From Bacillus sp. UNC438CL73TsuS30 (GTDB taxonomy: Bacteria > Bacillota > Bacilli > Bacillales > Cytobacillaceae): a DNA stretch of 64,000 nucleotides. Below the pieces are notes generated by a model. It searched no databases, had not been told where the DNA came from, and was given only the letters and a program-made list of their open reading frames with translations. Both the position numbers and the translations under genes were made by a program. Below are positions 1 to 8,555 of this stretch, one piece after another. Every line of letters begins with the position of its first letter. Position 1 is the first letter of the stretch. The stretch lies in NCBI RefSeq assembly GCF_000482325.1, contig NZ_AXVA01000013.1, positions 1 through 64,000 of the forward strand. The letters run 5' to 3'.

Positions 1-93
1 CACGATACTCGCACTACCTGTCAGCTATACATTTCCGCCACAACGGCATGTTAGGGACTTTCACCCATTAGAGCGAGACGCTGCCAAGCGCAC
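1..93 (-). mobile_element. 5' end of a group II intron, probably class C (truncated by window edge)
   Basis: Read on the minus strand, the sequence from position 93 begins GTGCGCTTGGCAGCG and continues with GGGTGAAAGTCCCTAAC. This resembles the start and early domain I of class C bacterial group II introns (GUGYGCCCGGCA..., GGGUGARAGUCCC). The first nucleotide falls directly after the T-run of a terminator hairpin, which is the preferred target of class C introns. Only the first 93 nucleotides lie in the window. The reverse transcriptase and domains V/VI would lie beyond the left edge, so the call rests on the 5' consensus and the insertion context. Confidence 0.65.
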
Positions 94-127
94 AAAAGAG
101 TTTATCACTTTTGATGTGAAAAACTCT
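94..127 (-). terminator. Rho-independent terminator of the oxidoreductase gene
   Basis: Twelve-base arms at 97-108 and 116-127, with one mismatch and a 7-base loop, are followed on the minus strand by TTTT. It lies just downstream of the oxidoreductase stop codon at 141. The group II intron begins immediately after the T-run. Confidence 0.7.
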
Positions 128-140
128 CCTGTTTCTTATG

Positions 141-2138
141 TTATTGTTTGACCTGCAAACTTTTTGTGCCCTGAAGTCCGATTTGTAATGAGGTCATTAG
201 TCCTTCAAATGTTGCTTCTTCAAGTGTTCTTGGGGCTAGGCAATCGCCGATTTGCCATAATTCAGGAGCAGAGTCTTTAATTTGCTCATACAATTCCACG
301 TTTGGAACGCGCCCAAGTGAAAGAATGATGGAGTTCACATTTTTAATGGTCTCCTTCTCATAAGAAAATAAATTTCGGATTACTACTTCATCCTCTTTAA
401 TTTCGCCTAAATCATAGTGAGGAATCATTTTAATATTTAACTGATAGAGTTTCTTTAAATATTCATTTCTTAAATATTGATGAACTTCCTCACCTATATA
501 TAGCCTTGAAGAAATTAATGTTACTTGGTGTCCTTTTTCTGCCAAATCAATGGCTGCCTCCATTCCCGGCCAATCTCCGCCGAAGTCGAAAACCAAGACA
601 TTATTTCCAATATTTTCGCTTTGTTTGTTAAATAATTGATCAACTGTACGAACGCTTGGATTATTTATCCCAGGGATTTGCGGAATATACGGGCGGGAGC
701 CAACTGCACAAATAATTGCATCCGGGCCAAGTTCCTTAATATCTTCGGGTTCAATGTTCCAGCCAAGTTTTACACTTATATTGCTGATCGACACTTTTTT
801 TATAAAGTTGTCAAGCATCGTTTCCGCAAGTTCTTGTCGCATTGGAGCACGCCTTAAGGTATGCAAAAGCCCACCGACCTCATCTGATTTATCTGCTAGT
901 ATAACTTCATGGCCAAACTCATCTAACGTTAAGGCAGCTTTTAACCCTGCAGGGCCAGCGCCAATAATAAGCACTTTCTTTTTCTTACGCTGTGTCTTCT
1001 GAAGTGCTTGCACCTCCAGTTCCTTCCCTGCTGTTGGATTTTGGACACAGCCAATGGCCAATCCTTTATGATAATGGCCAATACATGCTTGGAGACAGCC
1101 AATACATGCATCAATTAAATGATGATTCCCCTCTTTTGCTTTATTGGGCATTTCCGGGTCGACGATTAAGGAACGGGTCATCCCAACGACATCTGCTTTC
1201 CCAGTGGCAACAATCTGCTCCGCCTCGACAGGGTCGACAATCCTGGAGCCAACAAACACGGGAACTGCGCCTGCCATGCGGATTTTAAAAGCTTGCGGCG
1301 AATTATAGCCATGTTTGATTGGAGATGGCGGCACAATATGTGTTGACCCTGCAAAAGTACTGGAATCACCTGATGTAACATTGATGAAGTCTACACGAAC
1401 TTGATTCACTAAATACTCAACAATTTCCACGGAACCCTTTACATCCAAACCGTCCATTGTCATTTCATCGGCACTCATTCGGATCCCCACCGTGAAATCT
1501 TCGTCGACTTCCTCCCAAACCCGCTGCATCACTTCCACAATAAACCTCATTCGGTTTTCAAATGAACCGCCATATTCATCGGTACGATGATTGGTTTGGC
1601 CGGACCAAAACTGTGCTGGCAGGTATCCATGAGAGCAGCAGATTTCTACCCCATCCAGACCACCTTCCTTCGCAAGTTTTGCTGATCGAGCAAAGCCTTC
1701 GATTACATCTTTAATTTCCTCGATACTCATCGGTCTTGGCATCGTTCCGAACCGGAGACTTGGCACTGCAGAAGGAGCCAATGCTGCAGTGCGATAATCG
1801 CTTGAAACAACCTCCCTTCCCCCGTGAAATAACTGACTGAAAACCTTCGTTCCAAATTGATGGACTTCATTTGCGAGCTCTAAATAGGCCGGTACAATCC
1901 TTGGATCAAACCCTGCAATTGTATGTGTCGTCAACATTCCTGATTCGTGTACAGCTGCTGCTTCTAAAACAATCAGCCCCACTCCACCTTTTGCACGGGC
2001 AGAGTGATAGGCAGTCATCTCCGGCGTGGGTATCCCGCAGGCAACATGATTTGTCTGATGTGCTGTACTAAGAATTCTATTTTTTAATTCTGTGTGACCA
2101 ATTTCGATTGGGCTAAATAAATGCTTATAATTCGTCAC
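141..2138 (-). CDS. Old-yellow-enzyme/2,4-dienoyl-CoA-reductase-type flavin and Fe-S oxidoreductase
   Basis: The 665-residue protein has the architecture of 2,4-dienoyl-CoA reductase, trimethylamine dehydrogenase and N-methylproline demethylase. Residues 1 to about 335 form an FMN-binding TIM barrel with the motif NHRTDEYGGSFENR. Near residue 350 is a C-x2-C-x3-C-x11-C cluster (CIGC..C..C) for a 4Fe-4S centre. A C-terminal FAD/NAD(P) module follows, with the dinucleotide motif IIGAGPAGLKAA. The start is GTG behind AGGAGTGAG. A sigma-54 promoter lies upstream, and the divergent PAS/sigma-54 activator and symporter suggest catabolism of an imported substrate. A demethylase or dehydrogenase acting on a methylated amine or betaine is an inference; the substrate cannot be read from sequence. 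Confidence 0.85.
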   Translation of the reverse strand: MTNYKHLFSPIEIGHTELKNRILSTAHQTNHVACGIPTPEMTAYHSARAKGGVGLIVLEAAAVHESGMLTTHTIAGFDPRIVPAYLELANEVHQFGTKVFSQLFHGGREVVSSDYRTAALAPSAVPSLRFGTMPRPMSIEEIKDVIEGFARSAKLAKEGGLDGVEICCSHGYLPAQFWSGQTNHRTDEYGGSFENRMRFIVEVMQRVWEEVDEDFTVGIRMSADEMTMDGLDVKGSVEIVEYLVNQVRVDFINVTSGDSSTFAGSTHIVPPSPIKHGYNSPQAFKIRMAGAVPVFVGSRIVDPVEAEQIVATGKADVVGMTRSLIVDPEMPNKAKEGNHHLIDACIGCLQACIGHYHKGLAIGCVQNPTAGKELEVQALQKTQRKKKKVLIIGAGPAGLKAALTLDEFGHEVILADKSDEVGGLLHTLRRAPMRQELAETMLDNFIKKVSISNISVKLGWNIEPEDIKELGPDAIICAVGSRPYIPQIPGINNPSVRTVDQLFNKQSENIGNNVLVFDFGGDWPGMEAAIDLAEKGHQVTLISSRLYIGEEVHQYLRNEYLKKLYQLNIKMIPHYDLGEIKEDEVVIRNLFSYEKETIKNVNSIILSLGRVPNVELYEQIKDSAPELWQIGDCLAPRTLEEATFEGLMTSLQIGLQGTKSLQVKQ

Positions 2139-2179
2139 GGATACTCACTCCTATTTGTTTGTATTTAACAAGTAACCTA

Positions 2180-2195
2180 GCAAAATTCATGCCAA
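2180..2195 (-). promoter_or_regulatory. Sigma-54 (-24/-12) promoter for the oxidoreductase
   Basis: The minus strand reads TTGGCATGAATTTTGC, with exactly ten bases between the GG and GC doublets as the SigL consensus (TTGGCAY-N5-TTGC) requires. It lies about 40 bases upstream of the GTG start and next to a sigma-54 activator gene. Confidence 0.75.
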
Positions 2196-2279
2196 CCAAT
2201 CTACCCGTGAAAAGTTTAGGATACTTTTTAAAAATTCGCAATAATCTGCAGAACTAATTGTATAATGAAAGAAATAAGT

Positions 2280-2315
2280 GAATCTTTTTTGCATCAATCG
2301 TTGCAAAAAAGATTC
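2280..2315. promoter_or_regulatory. Perfect 14-bp inverted repeat, candidate enhancer (UAS) for the sigma-54 activator
   Basis: Arms GAATCTTTTTTGCA (2280-2293) and TGCAAAAAAGATTC (2302-2315) are perfect complements around an 8-base spacer. The site lies between the divergent oxidoreductase and regulator genes, about 85 bp upstream of the oxidoreductase -24 element. That is a typical place for an activator binding site. A terminator is less likely because no gene ends here. Confidence 0.5.
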
Positions 2316-2423
2316 ATCCCGATAATTTCCTCCTTTCTATTTGCTGAAACCATATTTTTAGGGGATCACCGCTTATTTCCGATGCAAAATGTGTTCAAAT
2401 TTTATAAAAGGACGGGTGGATAG

Positions 2424-3884
2424 ATGATCAATGAATGGAAATACCAACAAAAAATAATTGGACTAAAGAAATTAAATGATTCTCTAAAGGAACAGCTAGA
2501 TATATCACTAAAAAAGATTAAAGAACTTACCCAAATATTGAACTCTTCTTACGATGAGATTTTTGTAACGGATTCTGAGGGAGATGTCTTATTTGTAAGT
2601 GAATCCTGTAAACATTTTACTGGACTTCCTCCAGAAGCCTTTATCCATAAAAGCATCTTTGAACTAGTAGAGAAAGGTATCATTAACGACTCTGTCACGA
2701 TTAAAACAATGCAAACCCAGACTGTTCAATCAAATGAACAAAATTATCCTAATGGAAAAACGGTTCTCGCGACTGCCAAACCTGTTTTTGATGAAGAAGG
2801 AAAATTGTATCGGATTGTCACCAATTCTCGTGATATCTCAGAATTAGTAGAAATGAAAAGAAAATTGGCAGAAATACATATACTACAACAAGAAAATGAA
2901 GATGAAGCCATCATTGAAAAAGCGATTGGCACCCAAAAGTTTATTACGCAATCCAAAAACATGGTCAATACACTGCAATTAGCTGAAAGAGTGGCCCCTT
3001 TAGACTCCTCCATTTTCATTCATGGTGAATCGGGGGTTGGAAAGGGAGTTTTAGCCCGGATCATTCATGAAAATAGCCCAAGAAATGCACTGGCATTTGT
3101 TCAAGTGAATTGCGGGGCAATTCCCGAAAGCTTACTGGAATCAGAATTATTCGGTTATGAAGCCGGGGCATTTACCGGAGCAAACAAACGGGGAAAGCCC
3201 GGCCTTGTTGAGATGGCGGATGGCGGTACATTGTTTTTAGATGAAATCGGGGAAATGCCGCTCGAGCTACAAGTTAAAATCCTCCATTTAGTTCAGGACA
3301 AAACATTTAAAAAAGTGGGTGGAACCTCAGAAAAGCAGGTCGATATCCGCATCATTTCAGCCACCAATAAAGATTTATTACAAATGATTGAGGAAAAAAA
3401 GTTTCGTCAAGACCTATACTACCGCCTTCATGTGGTCCCACTAAGAATCCCGCCATTAAGAAAACGGAAGCAGGATATATTAGTATTAATAGATTATTTT
3501 CTAAATCATTTTAATCAAAAATACTCGCAGCGGATTGAATTAGATGAAAATGCTAAACTATTGCTGCAACTACAGGAATGGCGTGGGAATGTTAGAGAAT
3601 TAGAAAATTTTATTGAACAAATTGTTGTCACGGCTAATAAACCTCTTATAAGGATTGAGGATTTACCATTTGCGATCGACCATCGAATTCACCATGAAAG
3701 CAACCTATCACTGCAGCAGCTCCCATTGAAAAGGGCCGTAGAAGAAACAGAGAAACAAGTCCTTACCTATGCATTAAAGAAATACAAATCCACAAGAAAA
3801 ATGGCCAAAGCATTAGGAGTAAATCAGACAACTATTATGCGAAAACTACATAAATATCACTTATCCTCAAAAGAGACGACTTAA
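2424..3884 (+). CDS. PAS-domain sigma-54-dependent transcriptional activator
   Basis: The 486-residue enhancer-binding protein has a short N-terminal coiled coil (about 1-40), a PAS sensor domain (about 40-135), and an AAA+ domain (about 165-395) with Walker A GESGVGKG, the sigma-54 contact loop GAFTGA and Walker [10 protein letters not shown] Fis-type helix-turn-helix ends the protein. It resembles the RocR/BkdR class of Bacillus SigL activators. It lies between two units that each carry a sigma-54 promoter, so it very probably controls both. The PAS domain implies sensing of a small ligand, likely the substrate or a breakdown product. There is no response-regulator receiver domain. Confidence 0.93.
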   Translation: MINEWKYQQKIIGLKKLNDSLKEQLDISLKKIKELTQILNSSYDEIFVTDSEGDVLFVSESCKHFTGLPPEAFIHKSIFELVEKGIINDSVTIKTMQTQTVQSNEQNYPNGKTVLATAKPVFDEEGKLYRIVTNSRDISELVEMKRKLAEIHILQQENEDEAIIEKAIGTQKFITQSKNMVNTLQLAERVAPLDSSIFIHGESGVGKGVLARIIHENSPRNALAFVQVNCGAIPESLLESELFGYEAGAFTGANKRGKPGLVEMADGGTLFLDEIGEMPLELQVKILHLVQDKTFKKVGGTSEKQVDIRIISATNKDLLQMIEEKKFRQDLYYRLHVVPLRIPPLRKRKQDILVLIDYFLNHFNQKYSQRIELDENAKLLLQLQEWRGNVRELENFIEQIVVTANKPLIRIEDLPFAIDHRIHHESNLSLQQLPLKRAVEETEKQVLTYALKKYKSTRKMAKALGVNQTTIMRKLHKYHLSSKETT

Positions 3885-3912
3885 TTGTTACAATTGACCG
3901 AATTTTTAGAAA

Positions 3913-3930
3913 TTGGCACAAATATTGCAT
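3913..3930 (+). promoter_or_regulatory. Sigma-54 (-24/-12) promoter for the symporter unit
   Basis: TTGGCACAAATATTGCAT matches the SigL consensus almost perfectly, with ten bases between GG and GC. It lies about 40 bases upstream of the small membrane ORF that precedes the symporter and just after the activator stop codon. Confidence 0.85.
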
Positions 3931-3970
3931 TATATTTCAGTGAACGATTAATTGACAAGGAGTGATGATA

Positions 3971-4111
3971 GTGGGAGAATTACTTTTTTGTTTCGGCTAT
4001 GGAGGTTCACTTATTATTTTAGGTCTTATAACCAAATTTTTCGTCGGCAGAATGGAGAAAGATGTAGTAACTACCACAACTATATCGAAAGATGAAAAGG
4101 CAGGGATGTAA
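3971..4111 (+). CDS. Small single-span membrane protein preceding the symporter
   Basis: This 46-residue ORF starts at GTG 3971, eight bases after AAGGAG; an in-frame ATG at 3965 is too close to that site. It has one hydrophobic helix (about residues 3-26, including GGSLIILGLITKFFVG) and a charged, threonine-rich tail. It ends three bases before the symporter start, so the two are translationally linked. Small ORFs of this kind next to sodium:solute symporters have been annotated as symporter small accessory proteins. The accessory role here is inferred from position and size only. Confidence 0.65.
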   Translation: MGELLFCFGYGGSLIILGLITKFFVGRMEKDVVTTTTISKDEKAGM

Positions 4112-4114
4112 AAA

Positions 4115-5719
4115 ATGATCTATACAATCGGTATTATTGTTTCCTTTCTTGTTTACATCCTTATCGGTGTTTTTCTTTCCAGACGAGTTAAAAATTCTGA
4201 GGAATATTATGTTTCCGGAAGAAAAGGCTCGACGCTGATGGTCACTGGTACACTGGTTGCTTCGTTTTTAAGTACTGTTTCCTTTATGGGTGAAGCTGGA
4301 TTTTCATATGAAGGCTACCCGATCCTTTTACTCATCCTGGTTATTTTCAATGCAACCGGCTATGTAGTGGGTGTGTTCTTTTTCGGGCGGTATTTACGAA
4401 GAAGTAAATCCTTGACTGTGCCTGAATATTTCGGTAACCGCTTCCAATCTAATAAAGTAAGAATGGCTGCAGCAATTACAACAATTCTTGGTATTGCTGC
4501 CTATTTGGTTGCTGTTACACAGGGTGCAGCCGTATTGCTTTCGGAAATATCCGGGATTTCCTACACCTTTGCCTTACTGATTATGTGGGTCGTATATGCT
4601 TCTTTTACCGTTCTTTCCGGTGCAAAAGGAGTTATGGTCAATGATACCATCATGTTTTTCATCTTCTCGATTGCTACTTATTTAGCTTTCCCGTATATTA
4701 TTCATTCTGCCGGAGGATTCCCGGATGCCATTATGAAAGCAGCAACGAACCCTGCTCGTCCTAATTTATTAAGCTGGCATGGTATAACTGGCCCGAATAA
4801 CTATATGGGTGCACCGTGGGAAGCATTTATCTGGGCAGTCATCTTAGGTTTGGTATGGTCAGCGGTTATTTCCATCAGCCCTTGGCAGAGCAGCCGTTAT
4901 TTAATGGCTAAAAATGAACATGTCGCGATTCGCTCTGGTGTATGGGCAACCATTTCTATCATTACGATCTACTTGTTCCTTCACATCAGCATTTCTACGA
5001 TCACTACGATTAATCCAGATATTAAACCAACGGAAAAAGTGTTCATTTGGGCAGCAATGAATATCGTCCCTAAATGGCTCGGAATTATTATCGTGAGTGG
5101 AATCATGGCTGCAGCATTATCATCCTGTGCCAGCTTTCTGCAACTCATTGGCAGCAGTATTACACGTGATATCATGGAACAATCCCGCAACAAAAAGTAC
5201 TCTGACAAACGCCTGCTTGTAACAAGCAGAATTTCGATGATTCTTGCTAGTATTGTCATTCTTCTTATCGGGCTTTGGCAGCCGCCATCCATCATGTGGA
5301 TTGGCTATTTTGCGGCGACGTTATTTGCCGCTTCCTGGGGTCCTGTTGCGTTTGCAAGTGTCTTCTCAAAAAAGGTAACAAAAACAGGTGCTTTGTGGAG
5401 TATCATATTTGGATTTTTGGGAGTAATTCTTGGCGAATCCCTGAAAAAATACGGTGTTAAACTGCCAGTTTATTTAGATCCAGTTATTATCGGCGTCATT
5501 TTAAGTTTATTAGCTCTGTGGATTGGTTCTAAAGTTGGCGAAATCTCTAAGGAAGAACGAGAATTCCAAGCAAATATTTTAACACGGCCAATTGAAGCCG
5601 ACGATAAAGAAGAGATGGCGATCACAAAAAGATATCCTGCCTATTTAATGATTAGCGGCGTTATTATCATCATTATTACTTTCATTTTCTACTACTACCC
5701 TTTGACATTGGCGATGTAG
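4115..5719 (+). CDS. Sodium:solute symporter (SSS family)
   Basis: The 534-residue protein is highly hydrophobic, with about 13 predicted membrane spans. Its N-terminal region (SFLSTVSFMGEAGFSYEGYP) follows the SSS pattern of an unwound first helix near the sodium site. It lies directly downstream of the small membrane ORF under a sigma-54 promoter. The substrate is not known. Linkage to a flavin/Fe-S oxidoreductase and a PAS activator suggests uptake of the compound that the oxidoreductase consumes. The family also carries proline, betaines, acetate, pantothenate and sugars, so the fold alone does not decide. Confidence 0.9.
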   Translation: MIYTIGIIVSFLVYILIGVFLSRRVKNSEEYYVSGRKGSTLMVTGTLVASFLSTVSFMGEAGFSYEGYPILLLILVIFNATGYVVGVFFFGRYLRRSKSLTVPEYFGNRFQSNKVRMAAAITTILGIAAYLVAVTQGAAVLLSEISGISYTFALLIMWVVYASFTVLSGAKGVMVNDTIMFFIFSIATYLAFPYIIHSAGGFPDAIMKAATNPARPNLLSWHGITGPNNYMGAPWEAFIWAVILGLVWSAVISISPWQSSRYLMAKNEHVAIRSGVWATISIITIYLFLHISISTITTINPDIKPTEKVFIWAAMNIVPKWLGIIIVSGIMAAALSSCASFLQLIGSSITRDIMEQSRNKKYSDKRLLVTSRISMILASIVILLIGLWQPPSIMWIGYFAATLFAASWGPVAFASVFSKKVTKTGALWSIIFGFLGVILGESLKKYGVKLPVYLDPVIIGVILSLLALWIGSKVGEISKEEREFQANILTRPIEADDKEEMAITKRYPAYLMISGVIIIIITFIFYYYPLTLAM

Positions 5720-5769
5720 AAATAATAAATCTACTTTTTTGGGTATAAAATTATACTCAAACTCTTTTT

Positions 5770-5843
5770 AACAGCGATTTTTCAGGTTTTATCAGCGGTT
5801 CTACCTATTATATCAGCGAATCTATAACCTTTATCAGCGAATC
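5770..5843. repeat. Four-copy 21-bp direct repeat, core ATCAGCGAATC
   Basis: CAGCG recurs at 5772, 5793, 5814 and 5835, exactly 21 bp apart. The best unit reads TATCAGCGAATCTATAACCT. The copies are imperfect in the AT-rich part. The array fills the space between the symporter stop and the terminator. Confidence 0.7.
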
Positions 5844-5886
5844 AAAAAAAAGTTGACGCAGATTTTGAATTTGCGTCAACTTTTTT
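5843..5886. terminator. Bidirectional terminator between symporter and ABC-F gene
   Basis: AAAAGTTGACGCA and TGCGTCAACTTTT form a perfect 13-bp stem with A- and T-runs on its flanks. It can end transcription from both convergent genes. Confidence 0.85.
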
Positions 5887-5901
5887 ATTCTACAAAATCT
5901 A

Positions 5902-7791
5902 TTATTGTCCTTCCGCCAGCTCAGCGAGATAGGTCCAACGTTCAATTAACTGCTCAAGCTTCTCATTTAATTCTGCTTCTTGTTTCATCAAATCCTGTGC
6001 CTTTGTAAAATCACTGCCAACCTTTTCGAGTTCCGCTGAAGTTTCTTCCAGTTTCTCCTCTGTTTTAGCAATCACGTCATCAATTTCTTCCCACTCTTTT
6101 TTCTCCATATAGCTCATTTTTTTCTTTTTTTCCTTTTCCGGAGATTTAACGGTTTGAGCAGAGACGCTTACAATTTTTTGTGCATCGGTTAACGATTCTT
6201 TTTCAAGATATTCGGTGTAATTACCAAAGAACGAATTAATGGAACCTTCCCCTTGTAGAACAAGCAGCTGATCGACCACCTTATCTAAGAAATAGCGGTC
6301 ATGTGATACGGTAATAACAACCCCAGGGAATTCCTCTAAATAATCTTCAAGAACGGTTAATGTTTGTGTATCGAGATCATTTGTCGGCTCGTCCAAAAGT
6401 AGAACATTTGGTGCGGTCATTAATATTTTTAACAGGTATAAGCGGCGTTTCTCTCCACCGGAAAGCTTTCGAATGGGTGTTCCGTGACTAAACGGCGGAA
6501 ATAGAAAACGCTCAAGCATTTGCGCTGCTGAAATTGTTTTTCCATCGGAAGTCTCGACAATTTGCGCCGTTTCCTTAATGTATTCAATCATCCGCATGTT
6601 TTCATCCATGTCTTCGCTTTCCTGTGTGTAGTAAGCGATTTTTACCGTTTGCCCCATCAAGAATTCACCTTCATCAAGTGGAATTCGTTTGGCAAGGATA
6701 TTGAGCAGCGTGGATTTCCCTGTACCATTTCGTCCAATAATCCCGATTCGGTCACCAGGCTTCACCAATAGGTCAAAATGGTTAAGGATGGTTTTGGCCC
6801 CATACCGTTTTGAAGCATCCTTTAATTCAAAAACCTGCTTGCCCAGCCGGCTCCCGTTTAACGAAATATCAAGCTTCTCCCCAGATGGTTTCCCTCCGGC
6901 TATCTTATCGTCTAGCTCCTCAAAGCGCTGAATCCGTGCCTTTTGTTTTGTTGTTCTTGCCTTTGCACCTCTTCTAATCCATTCAAGTTCCCGGCGGAAG
7001 AGATTTTTTCTTTTTTCAAACGTGGCTGCCTCATTTTCTTCCCGGATGGCTTTGGATTCCAAAAAGGCTGCATAATTTCCTTTATAGCTGTAAAGATTGC
7101 CACCGTCTAATTCAAACATTCTGTTTGCAACACGGTCTAAAAAGTAACGATCATGTGTGACAAGCAAAATCGAGCCACTATATCTACTCAAATAATCCTC
7201 CAGCCATTTGACAGTATCAAAATCAAGATGGTTGGTCGGTTCGTCTAAAATGAGTAAATCAGGTTCAGCGATTAAAACCTGCGCCATTGCGACACGTTTT
7301 TTCTGCCCCCCAGAAAGCTCGCCAATCTTCTTTCCAAAATCCTCAATCCCTAATTTAGTTAAAATGGATTTGGCATTGGTGCTCGCATCCCAAGCATTTA
7401 GAGCATCCATTTGTTTTTGTAAGTGAAAAAGCTCGTCCTGAATTTTGGAGTCATTTGGAGAGGCGTTTAGCTTCTGAAGCGTTTTTTCATAATCACGCAT
7501 TAATTTTAAAATCGGTGCTTCACCATGATAGACCTGCTCAAGAACCGTCCTGTCCGTATCAAATTCAGGCTGCTGCGCCAAAAAGGCAATGGAATAATCT
7601 TTCCCGGCAATAATCTTGCCCTCATCCGGTTGGTCCAATCCGGCCACAATTTTTAATAAAGAGGATTTCCCCGTTCCATTTACCCCGATTAGGCCAACAC
7701 GCTCTTTTTCTCCGATTGTAAAAGAAATATCGTTAAAAAGTTGTTTTTCCCCGTAGGTTTTCGTGACGTTTTCCACTGTGAGCATTTTCAT
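5902..7791 (-). CDS. yfmR: ABC-F family ATPase, Uup/YfmR type
   Basis: Two ATP-binding cassettes lie in one soluble chain of about 629 residues. Walker A motifs are GVNGTGKSSL and GRNGTGKSTL, with signatures LSGGQKKR and LSGGEKRR. A C-terminal coiled coil of about 80 residues is typical of Uup/YfmR. ABC-F proteins act on the ribosome; YfmR is reported to help stalled translation together with EF-P. There are no membrane spans. The start is placed at the ATG overlapping the upstream HD gene's TGA (ATGA), not five codons earlier, because YfmR-like proteins begin MKML and the overlap suggests translational coupling. Confidence 0.88.
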   Translation of the reverse strand: MKMLTVENVTKTYGEKQLFNDISFTIGEKERVGLIGVNGTGKSSLLKIVAGLDQPDEGKIIAGKDYSIAFLAQQPEFDTDRTVLEQVYHGEAPILKLMRDYEKTLQKLNASPNDSKIQDELFHLQKQMDALNAWDASTNAKSILTKLGIEDFGKKIGELSGGQKKRVAMAQVLIAEPDLLILDEPTNHLDFDTVKWLEDYLSRYSGSILLVTHDRYFLDRVANRMFELDGGNLYSYKGNYAAFLESKAIREENEAATFEKRKNLFRRELEWIRRGAKARTTKQKARIQRFEELDDKIAGGKPSGEKLDISLNGSRLGKQVFELKDASKRYGAKTILNHFDLLVKPGDRIGIIGRNGTGKSTLLNILAKRIPLDEGEFLMGQTVKIAYYTQESEDMDENMRMIEYIKETAQIVETSDGKTISAAQMLERFLFPPFSHGTPIRKLSGGEKRRLYLLKILMTAPNVLLLDEPTNDLDTQTLTVLEDYLEEFPGVVITVSHDRYFLDKVVDQLLVLQGEGSINSFFGNYTEYLEKESLTDAQKIVSVSAQTVKSPEKEKKKKMSYMEKKEWEEIDDVIAKTEEKLEETSAELEKVGSDFTKAQDLMKQEAELNEKLEQLIERWTYLAELAEGQ

Positions 7792-8435
7792 GATTGACCA
7801 TTCCATTCTTGATAAAATTGTTCTAAAAATATCTCCATCATTTGATGACGGCTTACAGCCATTTTTTTTGCCGTTTCTGTATTTAACAAGTCTTTTAATT
7901 TTAGGAGTTTTTCATAGAAATGATGAATGCTGGTTGATTTCCCTTTTCGATATTCCTCTATCGTCATTTCTTCTCTTATTTGGTAGGAAGGGTCATAAAT
8001 CTGCTGACCCTTTTTTCCCCCATAGGCAAAGACACGGGCAATCCCAATAGCACCAATTGCATCCAAACGGTCTGCGTCTTGGACAATTTTCGCCTCGACG
8101 GTTTCCAGCTCTATTTTCCTTCCACCCTTGAAAGAAATGGAAGCGATAATCTTTTTGATTTGCTGTATGTCTTCTTTTGATAATTCAATGATTCTTAAAA
8201 ATCCATCCAGTTTTGCTTCGCCTTTTTCAGCAGTTTCATTTAGTTTTTCATCAGGTATATCATGAAGGAGCGCTGCCATTTCGATAATAAACGGGTCTCC
8301 TGATTTTTCCTGTTCGTATATAAATAATGCATTCCGTCGGACGCGATCCACATGGAACCAATCATGCCCTGTAGCATCTTCAGCTAATTCACTTTGCACA
8401 AACGTTTCTGCTTGTTCAATGATTTGTTTTTTCAA
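7788..8435 (-). CDS. HD-domain phosphohydrolase (YedJ-like)
   Basis: The 215-residue protein carries the HD metal-binding pattern: GHDWFHVDRVRRNA near residue 23, ALLHDIPDEK with the paired His-Asp, and DADRLDAIGAIGIAR with the distal Asp. This arrangement matches the YedJ/YpgQ group of small HD hydrolases, some of which act on nucleotides. Translation starts at TTG after GGTAGGTG. Its stop overlaps the start of the ABC-F gene, so the two form an operon. The true substrate is unknown. Confidence 0.82.
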   Translation of the reverse strand: MKKQIIEQAETFVQSELAEDATGHDWFHVDRVRRNALFIYEQEKSGDPFIIEMAALLHDIPDEKLNETAEKGEAKLDGFLRIIELSKEDIQQIKKIIASISFKGGRKIELETVEAKIVQDADRLDAIGAIGIARVFAYGGKKGQQIYDPSYQIREEMTIEEYRKGKSTSIHHFYEKLLKLKDLLNTETAKKMAVSRHQMMEIFLEQFYQEWNGQS

Positions 8436-8519
8436 TTAAAACACCTACCCTCATCCTTGCTATTCTATCATGAAAAAGAAGGATTGTTGAAAAAGATTGG
8501 TTAAATCCTCCCCCTTAAA

Positions 8520-8548
8520 AAGAAAAAATCCGCGGGAAGCCCACGGAT
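8520..8548 (-). terminator. Terminator of the degV gene
   Basis: Nine-base arms at 8528-8536 and 8540-8548 (one G-U pair) are followed on the minus strand by TTTTTTC. The hairpin lies eight bases after the DegV stop. Confidence 0.8.
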
Positions 8549-8555
8549 CCAAACA

